Source of the DNA: Morella rubra
Taxonomy: Eukaryota; Streptophyta; Magnoliopsida; Fagales; Myricaceae
Length of the DNA stretch: 64,000 nucleotides
Reading direction: 5' to 3'
Assembly: GCA_003952965.2 (NCBI GenBank)
Contig: CM025856.1
Coordinates: forward strand, 24,065,614-24,129,613
The position numbers were made by a program, and so were the translations under genes. The notes beneath the pieces were generated by a model. The model was not told the DNA's origin. It saw only the letters and a list, made by a program, of their open reading frames with translations, and searched no databases. Below are positions 12,158 to 22,964 of the stretch, one piece after another. Every line of letters begins with the position of its first letter. The stretch's first letter is position 1.

Positions 12158-13788
12158 CTACGAAATATACATAAATAGAATCAATAGTAATACTTGAGGA
12201 TAAGTAAATAAAACTTTTACCCAAGCTTGTGCCATCATTTGTATTGTAGATTTAAGCGATGCTACTTCAGACTCCAACATCTGAACTCTATTTTCCATAA
12301 ATACGGCTCTCTCGTTACTAGAGGATGTAGGCTGACTGGATCTTACGTTGGTGTTGGCAGGATGAGATGAAGGAGTTGGTCCTAATCCAACGCCGCGAAT
12401 GCGACCATGTCGTTCTGGACCAATCACTTGTGCATATCGGTCAGATGGTGACCAACCGATGCTGCCATCCACTCTAAATTCGTTGGAAGTTTGTGAACTT
12501 CCTGAATCGTTCAGTCCATCTCCTCCATTCGCCTCTGAGAGAATACAACGTACAATTAAATTTTGAATTAATATTCGCACATTGAAATCAAAATTGATGT
12601 AATAATGACATACTATTTTCTCTGCTACGTCCGGATTTATTGGAGATCCGTCAGAACGCATATGGACAGTTTTATATAAATCCGCTCGATTGATTGGAAC
12701 TTGTTTCTCTTTTTCCTGCATCACAAACACGAATTCGTGATGAAATTGTAAATTACAAATAAGAATGACAATGATAAGTACTATACTATTAAACAAACTA
12801 ATGAAAGTACTACATACCAATTCGTGAGCATAACGTGCGAAGCTCTTTGATCCTGCAGTGTGGACCGTCGTTTGGAGCGATCTATTTTGTTTTCCAGCAT
12901 GACTTCGATGCTACATTAACATCAAGACAGTTAAAATTAATAAGAAGTTATATTCATAAAAATTATAATACAAATAAATAAATGTCATACCCGTCCTGCA
13001 TCAGAATACCAAAAATCGACTAATTTGCAAAATTGCTCCAAATTAACGTCTGTTGGAGCATTATTTTTCACATACTGAGGCGTAAAGGCCTCATCAAAAA
13101 ATTTGCTTTAAACTACACTTGTAGTTCCTCCATTTCTCTCCTAAATCTTTGAGGAACCAGCTCTTGACAATATCCCCAATGGAGGCTCGGGGATTGTAAA
13201 CCGTTTCTGCAAAATATACCCCAACAGTTAGGTGCGTCAATTATTAAATTCATATAGTTGAATAACAATTGTGACAAATAACCAAAATTATACCGTCATG
13301 AGGCTCCAACAGTCCTCTTTTATTGACAATGGGACTTTACGCCAATCCGCCGCATCTAGGGGGATTTGATTCGCAACACGGGCAACACAACCAGTGAATT
13401 TGTTAAATATTCCCCTTCATTACCCAATGGCTGCCCATTGCCATTGAATTGTACTGGAATCAATTCGTCTTCCTTCAGATTCCAGACGTCCGTCATCCGC
13501 GTGCCGCCACGCACTTTCCGGACTTCAGTATGACCTGCACATTTAGCATGTGAAACTAAATTGAGTAACATATTAAACTTAGATTATCTCTATTGTGGTT
13601 ATGAACATACCAATTATTTCATTATCGTTCAAAGATTGATCAATGTCGGACGATGGCATCGTAGCCTGTTCTGAAGGATGCGCAGGTGGCTGTGACGGCG
13701 TTGCTTCTTGTGATGCCGTTGCTTCTTGCGATGGTGGCACAGGTGGCTGTGATGAAGAAGATATAGTCCTGAATCTCTTCCTCGTCAT
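12158..13788 (-). pseudogene. CACTA TNPA-like gene (Transposase_24 family), frameshifted
   Basis: On the minus strand the model starts at ATG 13788 (MTRKRFRTISSSS, then a Ser/Pro/Gln-rich stretch with repeated SQEAT units). A GT donor after NDNEIIG joins an exon from about 13537 reading GHTEVRKVRGGTRMTDVWNL, the RGxTRMxDVW signature of plant Transposase_24 proteins. Downstream, CVARVANQIPLDAADWRKVP lies in a different frame, consistent with loss of one T near 13398. SIGDIVKSWFLKDLGEKWRNY and FTPQYVKNNAP again lie in different frames. The 3' exons read INRADLYKTVHMRSDGSPIN and then an S/T-rich tail with a short coiled coil (about 12230-12310). Known role: the TNPA-type partner binds subterminal repeats. 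Several small indels make this copy defective unless they are sequence errors. Confidence 0.75.
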
Positions 13789-13921
13789 TGTACCTATACA
13801 ATATTTAAACATGCATAAAAGTGATTTCAATGTAAAATTGAACAATACAAAACACATTTCCTTAAACAAAACATCAATAAAACGAATATATGGTAAATCT
13901 GAGCATGTAAAAAAAAATATT

Positions 13922-16900
13922 TCAATCACAAAAACAGAGACATATTTGACATACCATAGGAAATTCCTGAGGTATATCTAGTGTTGTTCCTTCCACCTCA
14001 TTTCTAAACCACGTCAAATCATCGTGTACATTCTCGATGATTTGCTCAACGTTGAAATTGTAAGGTTCATTTTCACAGTAGTCATCTATGTCGTCATCAT
14101 TACCAGCATCAAACACATCTCTTGGTTTGGTCTTGACAACTACTTCCCAATTTGGATGTCTTTCATCTGCTACATAGTATACTTGAGATGCTTGTGGTGC
14201 CAAAATGAATGGATCATCGCTTAATCGATCTCCAGTATGCACTAAACGCGAAAAATTAACAAGTTCGAATCCAAACTCATCAACTTTATATCCCCTACCA
14301 ATAGCTGTGTCAACCCAATCACATTTGAATAGTACAAAACATTCTTCATCAAAATAGTTTAACTCAATGATACTTATAATTCGCCCGTAATATGTGGTGC
14401 CCCCTTCAACAGTCACACATACTCCACTATTTTGAGTTGTTCTGCCTATTTCATTGTCTTTTGTACGAAATTTCACACCATTATGTACATATCGGCTAAA
14501 TGATCTAGCTTCGGGGTTTGGACCTTTAGCAAGCCATCGAACTCTATTTGGAAGTTGATGCTTCATCATCTCGTCCATATTTTGTACCTATTTTCCTCGA
14601 ACAACAAGTCAAGATTAAAACTAATTGTAAGTTTCAAAGTAATCAGCCAATACAAAACATTTTAAACATAACACATACATAGTTTCGAAACCAGTCACAA
14701 AATTCATCCCTATGCATCTTATCGATGACATAATCTGTTGGTCGACTACTACGGTTTCTTGCCTTCAATCGCTCCTTATGCATTCTACACATCGACAATA
14801 CAACTAAAAAATTAATTTCATTCATCGATAAAAACATGCTCAATGAAATAGTTAAAAGTCTAACATCACTTACGTGCGAATTTGAATTAACTCATCGCAA
14901 TTAAAAAGGATATATCGATGAGCCTGCATGCATGTTTTCATATCAAGACGAACAAATGATATTCCTCCCATAGTATCGTCTACATTTCTTGGTGATCTAT
15001 TAAAAGATCGTTGGGACTGATTCTAAATATCTTGAACAAAATGTTAAGCATTCATCTGCTATATATCCTTCAGCAATAGAGCCTTCAGGTGCGGCCGTGT
15101 TGCGAACATAAGATTTGAAACGGTGCATGCACCTACATCAACAATATTAGACTTTATTAAATAAAACACGTGCAAAGAAACGTGATATAACATATCTCTA
15201 TAATTATATTACCTTTCAATAGGATACATCCACCGAAGTTGAACCGGTCCACCCATCTTACATTCTGCAACAGATGTACGACCAAGTGCACCATAACAGT
15301 AAAGAATGCAGGCGGAAATATCCTTTCAAGTTGACACAATGTTATAGGGATTTGAGCTCAAGTCGATCTAAGTCCTCTATCCGTAATGTTTTGGAACAAA
15401 TTTCTCTAAAGAAACATGACAATGAGATCAAAGGAGAACAAACCATGCTTGGCAACGATCTTCGTATTGCAATAGGCATCAAATGCTGCATCAAGATGTG
15501 ACAGTCATGACTCTTCAAACCTATATTACGTTGTTGAAGCTTGACACAACGTGATATGTTCGAAGCAAAACCATCCGGAAATTTCACATTCTTTATCACT
15601 TTTAGAAAGCATTCTTTCTCTTCGAGTCATTGTAGCAAGCACCAGGCAAATGAACCTTTCCTGCATCAGTGATCTTTGGATGGAGATCATGTCTATTCCC
15701 ATGCTTTGTAAGTCAAGACGTGCCTTATAGTTATCTTTTGTCTTCCCGTCCACATCTCAATGTACCAATGATATTGTCCATTACGTTTTTCTCTATATGC
15801 ACATCTAGATTATGCGTAACATATTATCTTCCAAATAAGGCAATGTGAAGAAAATACTTTGCTTCTTCCATACACTTGACTCAAAATGTAAAGTACCCTG
15901 TAATTCCCTGAAAATGTCATCACCGGTCATAAAATAGGGTGGTGGAGTCATTTCATAAGTACCGTCAAATGATCTTTGATCTCTTCTCCACCTATGATTT
16001 AATGGTAAGAACCGTCTATGCCCCATGTAGCAAAATTTTCTACCATTATCCAACCACCGTGACCAAGTCTGATACATACAACATGGACATGCAAGACGTC
16101 CCTTTGTACTCCATCCAGAGAGGTCACCATATGCAGGAAAATCGTTAATTGTCCACATCAATGCCGCACGCATCTTAAACATATCTTTCGTAGCAATGTC
16201 ATAAGTATCTAATCCAACATCCCACAACTCTTTTAACTCTAATATCAATGGTTCTAGATATACATCTATCTTGAAAGAAGGAGATTTCGGTCCAGGAATA
16301 AGTAATGACAACATTAAAGATGAACGTTTCATGCACATCCAAGGAGGCAAGTTATATGGTACTAATATCACTGGCCATGTGCTATGACTAGTGCTCATGT
16401 TCCAAAAGGATTAAACCCATCCGCTGCTAACCCAAGCCTAACATTACGAGGATCAGAAGCAAAATCAGCATACTGTGCATCAAATGCCTTCCAAGCTTGA
16501 CCATCGGCCGGATGCCTTAACAACCCATCATTTACACGTCCATCGTGATGCCATTTCATATGAGAAGCAGTTTTTGAGGACATGAATAATCTCTGCAAGC
16601 GCTGCTTTAAAGGAAACCACCGCAAAACTTTCATCGGTTTTTTCTTGGATCTCTTAGATGATCCACCTTCATTCTGTGAGAAAATATTTCCCTCCCCATT
16701 GCCCTTCCATTTTGATGCTCCACACTTTGAACAAACTTCTAATTTCTCATTCTCATTCCAAAACAACATACAACCGTTTGGACAAACAGGAATCTTTTCA
16801 TATCCAAGTCCTAACCCTTTCATGTATTTTTTAGCTTCATAAGTGTCCTTCGGCAATTTAGCACCCGCAGGGAGCATATCACCCAGTGTTTGGAGTAACC

Positions 16901-17430
16901 ACGTAAAAGAGGTATTACTCCAACCTCCCATGCACTTCAAATGTATAACTGTACAACAGCAGTTAACTTACTAAATTTTATGCACCCTTCATACAAAGGA
17001 TCGTCTGCATCTTTAAGCATGTCATAAAACTTTGCAGTATTTTCAGTAGGAAGTGGATCTCTTTGTTCTCGTACATTATGGGATTGTGTTTCCGGTACTA
17101 ATGGAAATACCTCGTGTAATAGTTCATGCAGCCCAGATGATGGTTCACACATTTCATTATCTGCAACAGAAATAGAAGGATGACTAGATGCTGCCCTATC
17201 TCGCAATTCACCATGCGCAAACCAATAATCGTAACCCGGAGACATCCCATATTGGACCAAATGATCATGTACGTACTGATGTTATACCTCTTGTAATTGA
17301 CGCACTTTACACAAGGGCAACAAATTCTCTCATCACTACCCATACTCTTAGATGCAAAACCCAGAAACTCATTGACTCCCAACACATATTCACTTGTCCC
17401 GCGTTTCTTTTTCATCCAACTCTTGTCCAT
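13922..17430 (-). pseudogene. CACTA TNP2-like transposase, multiply frameshifted
   Basis: Minus strand. The N-terminal transposase-associated domain starts at 17430 (MDKSWMKKKRGTSEYVLGV, then ICCPCVKCVNY). The frame then changes near 17280 and resumes as HDHLVQYGMSPGYDYWFAHG. A second change near 16950 leads to KCMGGWSNTSFTWLLQTLGD and the zinc-ribbon-like CPNGCMLFW...CSKCGASKW. A third near 16393 leads to STWPVILVPYNLPPWMCMK and the CPCC segment of the TNP2 core. A fourth near 15815 precedes GKTKDNYKARLDLQ. Later segments match DUF4218 (ECKMGGPVQLRWMYPIER, about 15220-15270) and DUF4216 (about 14100-14580, FVLFKCDWVD). Each break is explained by loss of one or a few bases. The order of domains is normal for a CACTA transposase; only the frame is broken. 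Confidence 0.85.
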
Positions 17431-17802
17431 GAGCGACAGTATAACTATATGAAATGCAACAAAAAAGATTATGCATCATTTTAATGTTCATCACATTTTA
17501 TCAAGATTTTTCAATAAACTAACATAAATTAATAAAACAACACACATAAATACCAACAAAACTGTAATTAAACAGCATACGACATTGTTAAACTTAGAGA
17601 TCCCTCCGTAAAGAGGACTGGCTTCGTTTCACCTCAGGTTAGACCTCCAACGTCAGTGTAGAGGTATCCACCAGGAAGTGATCTCAAAAGTTAAAACATA
17701 GATAAACAAACAAACATTAAATATTGAATAACACAAACTTTGTCCTCCAATCTCCAACAAAAACACATAACGAACATCATATAACAATTACCCCTCCAAT
17801 CT

Positions 17803-18020
17803 CCAATAAACTCCACAGAACCAACAACAAATAAAGTTAGCCCTACCCTCCGCCTTCCAACAAAACCCACAAACACCAACATCTCCAATAAACTCCACAG
17901 AACCAACAACAAATAAAGTTAGCCCTACCCTCGCCTTCCAACAAAACCCACAAACACCAACATCTCCAATAATAGTTAGCTCTGCCCTCCGCCTTCCAAT
18001 AAAATCCACAAACTCTAATC
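17803..18020. repeat. 82-bp minisatellite inside the CACTA element
   Basis: About 2.6 head-to-tail copies. The first unit begins CCAATAAACTCCACAGAACC at 17803, the second at 17885 and a diverged partial third at 17966. The first two differ by very few bases. The array lies 5' of the transposase gene (minus orientation), where variable repeats are common in CACTA elements. Minus-strand frames across it give repetitive Gly/Val/Trp-rich peptides that are by-products of the repeat. Confidence 0.85.
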
Positions 18021-18259
18021 TCTAAAAAAAAAAAAAAAAAAACAATAGTAATTGATGAAAAAGATTCAAAATACCACTGACCTGTGAAAGAGTAATATGT
18101 TATCGGCAAGTCACCTAGTGTCCCTCAATCACAGTTACGAAAACCACTGTAGTTGAGACTATTGAGTTCAACTGTCAAAGAAATTTGAAAAATAGATTTT
18201 TAATAAAGATACCTGGTCCAAAAAAAATAGTAAAAACAGCGGACTTTTAGATCATAATT

Positions 18260-18620
18260 TCATACATTCCAATTCATATATTTCAGCAACCAATTCATTT
18301 CAGCAACAATTCATACAAACCAATTCATATATTTTCAGCAATAAATTCATACATTCCAATTCATATATTTTCAGCAATTCATACATTTAATTCATATATT
18401 TTCAGCAACCAATTCATATATTTTCAGCATTTTATATATTTCAGCAACCAATTCATACAAACATATATTTTCAGCAAACAATTCATACAAACCAATTCAT
18501 ATATTTTCAGCAAATTCATACAAACCAATTCATATTTTCAGAACAATTCATACAAACCAATTCATATATTTTCCAATTCATACATTTCAATTCATATTTT
18601 TCAGCAACCAATTCATATAA
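18260..18620. repeat. Short tandem array of TTCATATATTTTCAGCAA-type units
   Basis: About ten irregular copies of blocks combining AATTCATACAAACC and AATTCATATATTTTCAGCAA. Unit length varies from about 30 to 45 bases. No coding potential seen. Confidence 0.8.
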
Positions 18621-18859
18621 TAGTATAATACAACAAGTCAACAACCAATTCATAAGCCAACACTCCAACAAAACCAATCTCCAATCTCCAACAAAATCAA
18701 TCTCCAAACAAAATACAGCCAATAATCCAATTCGTAAGCCCTGACCTCCAATCTCCATATAATTAATTTCATTCATATTTTATAAAATACGAAAATATAC
18801 ATTGAGTCTAAGTCACTGACCTGAACAGCAATGCAAAACCACAATTGAATTATTCGTGA

Positions 18860-19140
18860 AGTTCGAATGGGGGGAGCTGAAATTCCAATTAAAAAAGGGA
18901 GAGATTTAAGTTCGAATGGAGGGGGGTGCTGAAATTCGCAGAGGGGAGGGGGGAGCTGAAATTGGGGGAATGAAATTCTCGGGGGAGCTGAAATTCGCTG
19001 AGGGGGCCGGGGAGGGGCTGAAAAATCACGAAGTGGGAGGGAGGGAGCTGAAATCGCGGAGGGGAGGATTTGCAGTTCGGGGGGGAGTTGAAATCGCGAG
19101 AGGGGAGGGGGTCTGAATTCGCGAAGGAAGAAGGGGGGGG
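18860..19140. repeat. Purine-rich GGGGAGCTGAAATTCG repeats
   Basis: Roughly ten degenerate copies of a G-rich unit, GGGGGAGCTGAAATTCG or similar, just inside the right subterminal array of the CACTA element. The plus strand is strongly purine-rich. Confidence 0.8.
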
Positions 19141-19164
19141 GATGGGGAAAAACCATACAAAACG

Positions 19165-19416
19165 CGCGTTTCAGTAAACTCTATAGCGCGGTCAGTGACC
19201 ACCGCTATAGTGACTGTCGCCATATGTTGTATACTGACCGCCGCTATATCAACCGTTGCTATCTTGTGTTTATAGCGGCGGTTTATGATTTATAGAGAAC
19301 CCGCTATAGGGTATTTTCGGTCGCGTTTAAGTAAACCGCCGGGAATGGGGTATATAGCGACGGTTTTGGTGACCGCCGCTAAAAGACCGCCGTTGTAGAC
19401 CTGTTTTTTTGTAGTG
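19165..19416. repeat. CACTA right subterminal repeat array
   Basis: Multiple copies of CCGCCGCTATA and its complement, matching the array at the left end, ending in TTTTTTTGTAGTG. Together with the left array it defines the transposon's cis-acting ends. Confidence 0.85.
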
Positions 19417-22400
19417 GTTCTCTTAGGGGATGAGTATCACCACGATCTACTAGCTACTTATAAGCAGCTTAGGTTAGGGTCTCCGGGAAAATGGATCACG
19501 ATCCTTCTAACTTTTCATGGCTTTGCGCTAGCTCTGTTATAAGTTTGATTCTGGTGCAAGAAAACTCTTATTGTAAATTTAATTGAACTGGCAGGGCATT
19601 AATTTGCTCTCCCTTTGTAAAATCGATCGTATTGTTTGTAATTAATACATCACCTTATTAATAATTAGTTTGAAAATGAGGATTATGGTATAATGCATCG
19701 AGAAATTTGGAGAATATCAAATAGAAAATGATTATTGAACAAATGTTAAAGATGGTACAGGGGATTGGTAGTTATGCAGTGAAATGTGCTAAAACGAATA
19801 GTTTATGATAAATGTGTCTAATTATGTGTGTTAAACTGGTAATTTAAAATATAATATTATGTCAAAATCCTATAATTAATAAGTGAAAAATATATTTATC
19901 CTTTTATTTTATACATTTTGTATGCCTAAATTCGTATTCATTATTAAAATCAAATCAAATCAAATCAACTTGCGTAAATCTTCTCTTATTGTGTCGCTTA
20001 TATTTATCTTAGGACACGTAGATATTAAGTGATAAGATGTAAATCCGAGCTTATCTATAAACACCATTTATCCATTCAGTAAAATTTTGTTATTTCAACC
20101 ATCGAACTGCTACAAACTTACAAACTAATTTACAGAAGTAAAGCTTAACAAATCTAAAACTGGCCAATTATATTTTACACTAAAAGTCATGTTTGAAATA
20201 TCTGAAAAAGAACCCACGTTAGATTATCTCCCTGGTTAGGATTCAGATGTGGACTAAAGAGCACGAGCCCAGTTCGAATTCGATTACCCTTATAAACCAA
20301 ATTGAGTTAAGTCGATCCGAATACGAACAAAAAGAGTGTCCGAAATTTAATTATTTTTTTATAAGCTTGCCTGAAATTTAATTATTGACCAAAAGAAAGG
20401 TGGCCTTGAGATGTAGAAATTTTAAGATAGTAGAAATTTTAAAGTATTAAAATTAATAAAAAAGTGAGGAGAGAGATAATTATAATTAATTTTTATATTT
20501 ATTTAGATGAAAAGTGATTAATTATAAATTAAAAATTTAAAAAAAAATTATTTTATTAAAATGAAAACGGTGAATGTCATAAATTTTTAACCGTGAACAC
20601 CACCAAAATATCTAAAACAGCGTGTACGGCAATTCAGCATGTTCAGGAGAGACAGCTCATGTCTGGGCCAAAACGTCCTAGGAGTCTTTATTGTGCGGCT
20701 GTCTACTTCGGCAAGCAAAACTAAGGTCTCAAAAGTTATTCTTCCTCTGTGCAAGCGTTTCACGTGCACCAAGGCCTTTTATTTTAGGAAGTTATTATTG
20801 CCTCCCAAAATATGAACCACCTGACCCGACTAATCCGAAAAGCCTAAACCGGTCCGAGTTTCTCTCTCGACTCGTGACCACTTTTGCCGTATATTCCCCA
20901 CCATAAATAACTACAATTCATGACTGTTTGAGATAAACTGATCAGTTGTAAATGGCACTTCACAATTTACCAGGTTAATTTCTTCCTACCTCAATTTCCC
21001 CTATTTGGCCAGGCAAGCCGATGCGTACTCGTAAATTATATACTATATATATATATATATGCGGCATGCCTCAACATCTTATCATGTACGTATCCCGATG
21101 TTTTAGGGCCAGGTAACTATTTGGTTCTTAATTTTGATCTAATTTAATAAATAGACTTTCCATTTTTAAATTGATTGTAAATGATCTTGTGTTTGTAATT
21201 TTTATCAATCAAGTATTTTTGTTAAATTTTTATATGTAAAATTAAAGATTTTCATTTCAATTTTCTATAAGTTGACACGTATTATTTAAAATTAATTTTT
21301 TTTAAAAAAAAATTAAAAGAATTACAAGTAACGCGATTTTAGTTTTAAATGATATTTTTAGAATTTAGATGTGAATCCATTAACTTTGAGAATAAAATTT
21401 TAAGATAATGATTTTTTTGATATATAATTATAAATTCAAGGCCACTAGGCTCAATTTAAAAAACAAAAGACTATTTGTTAAAAGGATTCAAAACTTAGGA
21501 CGAAAATGGATACTTAATCAATGTTTTAATACATTTTTTTTAAGGTAATCAATTTTACACTTGTATAACGTGGTATTTGAATGTTAAAATTTTGATATTA
21601 GAGTTGGTAAAAAATAAAAATAATTTATAAAAATTTGAAAAAATAAAAAGAAAGAGTATTTAAATGAATATTATGTTTAATTTAAAAAATAAAAGACTAT
21701 TTGTTAAAAGATTGAAAACTTAATGAATGAATACTTAACCGATGTTTTAATATATTTTTTTTAAAGTCATCAATTTCACACTTGTAAAACGTGATATTTG
21801 AATGTTAAAATTTTAGATAGTTAAAATTTAAGTATTAGAGTTGATAAAAAAATAAAAATAATTTATAAAAGATGGTAAAAAATTTTTTTTAAAAAGAGAA
21901 AATTTAAAAAATATTATAATAAAAATAAATAATTTAATAAAAAAATAAATAATTTTATAATTTTTTTAATCAATACTAAAATTTCAAATAACACCATAGT
22001 CTCTAATAAATACCGCAAAATTGGGAGTTCTACCTTTTTTTTTAGTTGTTTGAACCGGAAGTTCTACCTTCATATCACCGTGATAATATATTTTTTGATC
22101 GTAAGTTCCATTAAAACAAAACAAAACAAAACTAGTTAATTCTGTGATATTTCTCTCTCTCTCTCGCATTTCTGTGAGTTCACGAGGAAAGAGGGAAACG
22201 CTGTGAAATGCAGAGTAGTTGGGTAGGCAATTATGATATGAAGTGATGGCGGGATGGCTCTGTATGTACGGAAAGCAGATCGGCCTAGTATTTAAAAATG
22301 AAAACAGCCTTACTTTATTCATTGGTCCCAGAAATAATGCAAAACTTCGAAAGAGTTGCCATAGCTCAGGGTCCCGTTTCGGCTCCCCCAGCTGGGACTC

Positions 22401-22537
22401 TCTCCAAGTGACACCACTGCATGATGGGAGTATTTTTTTTTTTTGGATTTTTTGTGTTAAAAAAAAGTCAAAAAAACTTAAGAAAACAAAAGGGGTCCTT
22501 TTTTTTTTAAACTGAAACAAAAAGAGGTTCTGTTTAG
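19417..22537. other. Intergenic, AT-rich; upstream region of the SVP-like gene
   Basis: No supported gene. Contains a TA microsatellite near 21043-21060 and a tandem duplication (21451-21890). A GC-richer block at 20580-20910 has short open frames on both strands but no recognisable domain. CT-rich tracts lie at 22150-22170. Confidence 0.6.
21451..21890. repeat. Two-copy tandem duplication, period about 226 bp
   Basis: The block beginning AAAAGACTATTTGTTAAAAG occurs near 21466 and again near 21692. Both are followed by matching text: a sentence ACTTAA(T/C)C(A/G)ATGTTTTAATA, a T run, ATCAATTT(T/C)ACACTTGTA, then TTTGAATGTTAAAATTTT and ATAAAAATAATTTATAAAA. The copies differ by scattered substitutions and a 15-20 base insertion in the second copy. 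Confidence 0.8.
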
Positions 22538-22546
22538 CTATAAATG
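22538..22546 (+). promoter_or_regulatory. Probable TATA box of the SVP-like gene
   Basis: CTATAAATG lies about 425 bases upstream of the MADS start codon and about 40-50 bases upstream of a long CT tract. That spacing would place transcription start near 22570. Inference from motif and position only. Confidence 0.5.
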
Positions 22547-22587
22547 GGAAGCCACAGTTTCCTTTCTTGAACGCAAATCGAGTCACT

Positions 22588-22612
22588 CCTCTCTCTCTCT
22601 CTCTCTCTCTCT
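22588..22612 (+). repeat. (CT)n tract in the predicted 5' untranslated region
   Basis: About twelve CT units. CT/GA tracts in plant 5' leaders are common and are bound by BPC (GAGA-binding) factors, which are known regulators of MADS genes. A GTAAAG donor-like site at about 22702 and a TTTTCAG acceptor at 22954 could bound a 5' UTR intron just before the start codon; this is a proposal. Confidence 0.7.
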
Positions 22613-22964
22613 TAGGGAATTGTTTTTTCGTTTCCTTGACTCGTAATTGGTGACTCCCGGTTTAAAGCTCAGAACTAACAGGACTCCTGACCGGCATCAA
22701 GGTAAAGAAGTAAATCCCACCAACTACGAGCTCTTCTCTGAAGCAACTCTGCATGTTTATGAGCTCGGACTGGTGGGCTTTTCAGTGTTTCTTTTTACCT
22801 AGATCTGCGTTGCCTTGGTAGTTTTCTAGGGTTTCTACTCAATTTCTCTAAATTTGGTAGAAACAAGGGAATTTATTGCAGAAACCCCATATTTTCCTCT
22901 GCCATGCTGTGCTATTTGTGTGCCTATTTTTGTAAGCATGAATGAATGTTTTCAGGGAGAAAGG

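Larger units (their letters stand above)
11297..19416 (-). mobile_element. Full-length CACTA (En/Spm) DNA transposon
   Basis: The left end begins CACTATAGAAAAAGCACC and the right end finishes TTTTTTTGTAGTG, so the terminal inverted repeats begin CACTA. The bases GTT lie immediately outside both ends (11294-11296 and 19417-19419), the 3-bp target duplication expected of this superfamily. Both subterminal regions are packed with direct and inverted copies of a GCGGCGGTC/CTATAG motif, the kind of array bound by TNPA-type proteins in En/Spm. Inside are two minus-strand genes: a TNP2-like transposase (about 13922-17430) and a Transposase_24/TNPA-like gene (12158-13788). Both carry several frameshifts, so this copy is probably non-autonomous, although its ends look intact and could still be mobilised in trans. 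The element is 8120 bp long. Confidence 0.95.

Noticed and set aside
18773..19156. Pro/Phe-rich 127-codon minus-strand frame
   Set aside because: Translation of the purine-rich tandem repeat inside the CACTA element, not a protein gene.
20215..20300. AGTTCGAATTCGATTACCC, possible SINE or tRNA remnant
   Set aside because: No A box at the right distance, no poly(A) tail and no target duplication.
22854..22964. In-frame upstream extension of the MADS gene
   Set aside because: It has no ATG in frame at its start, and MADS proteins of this clade begin at MAREKI.
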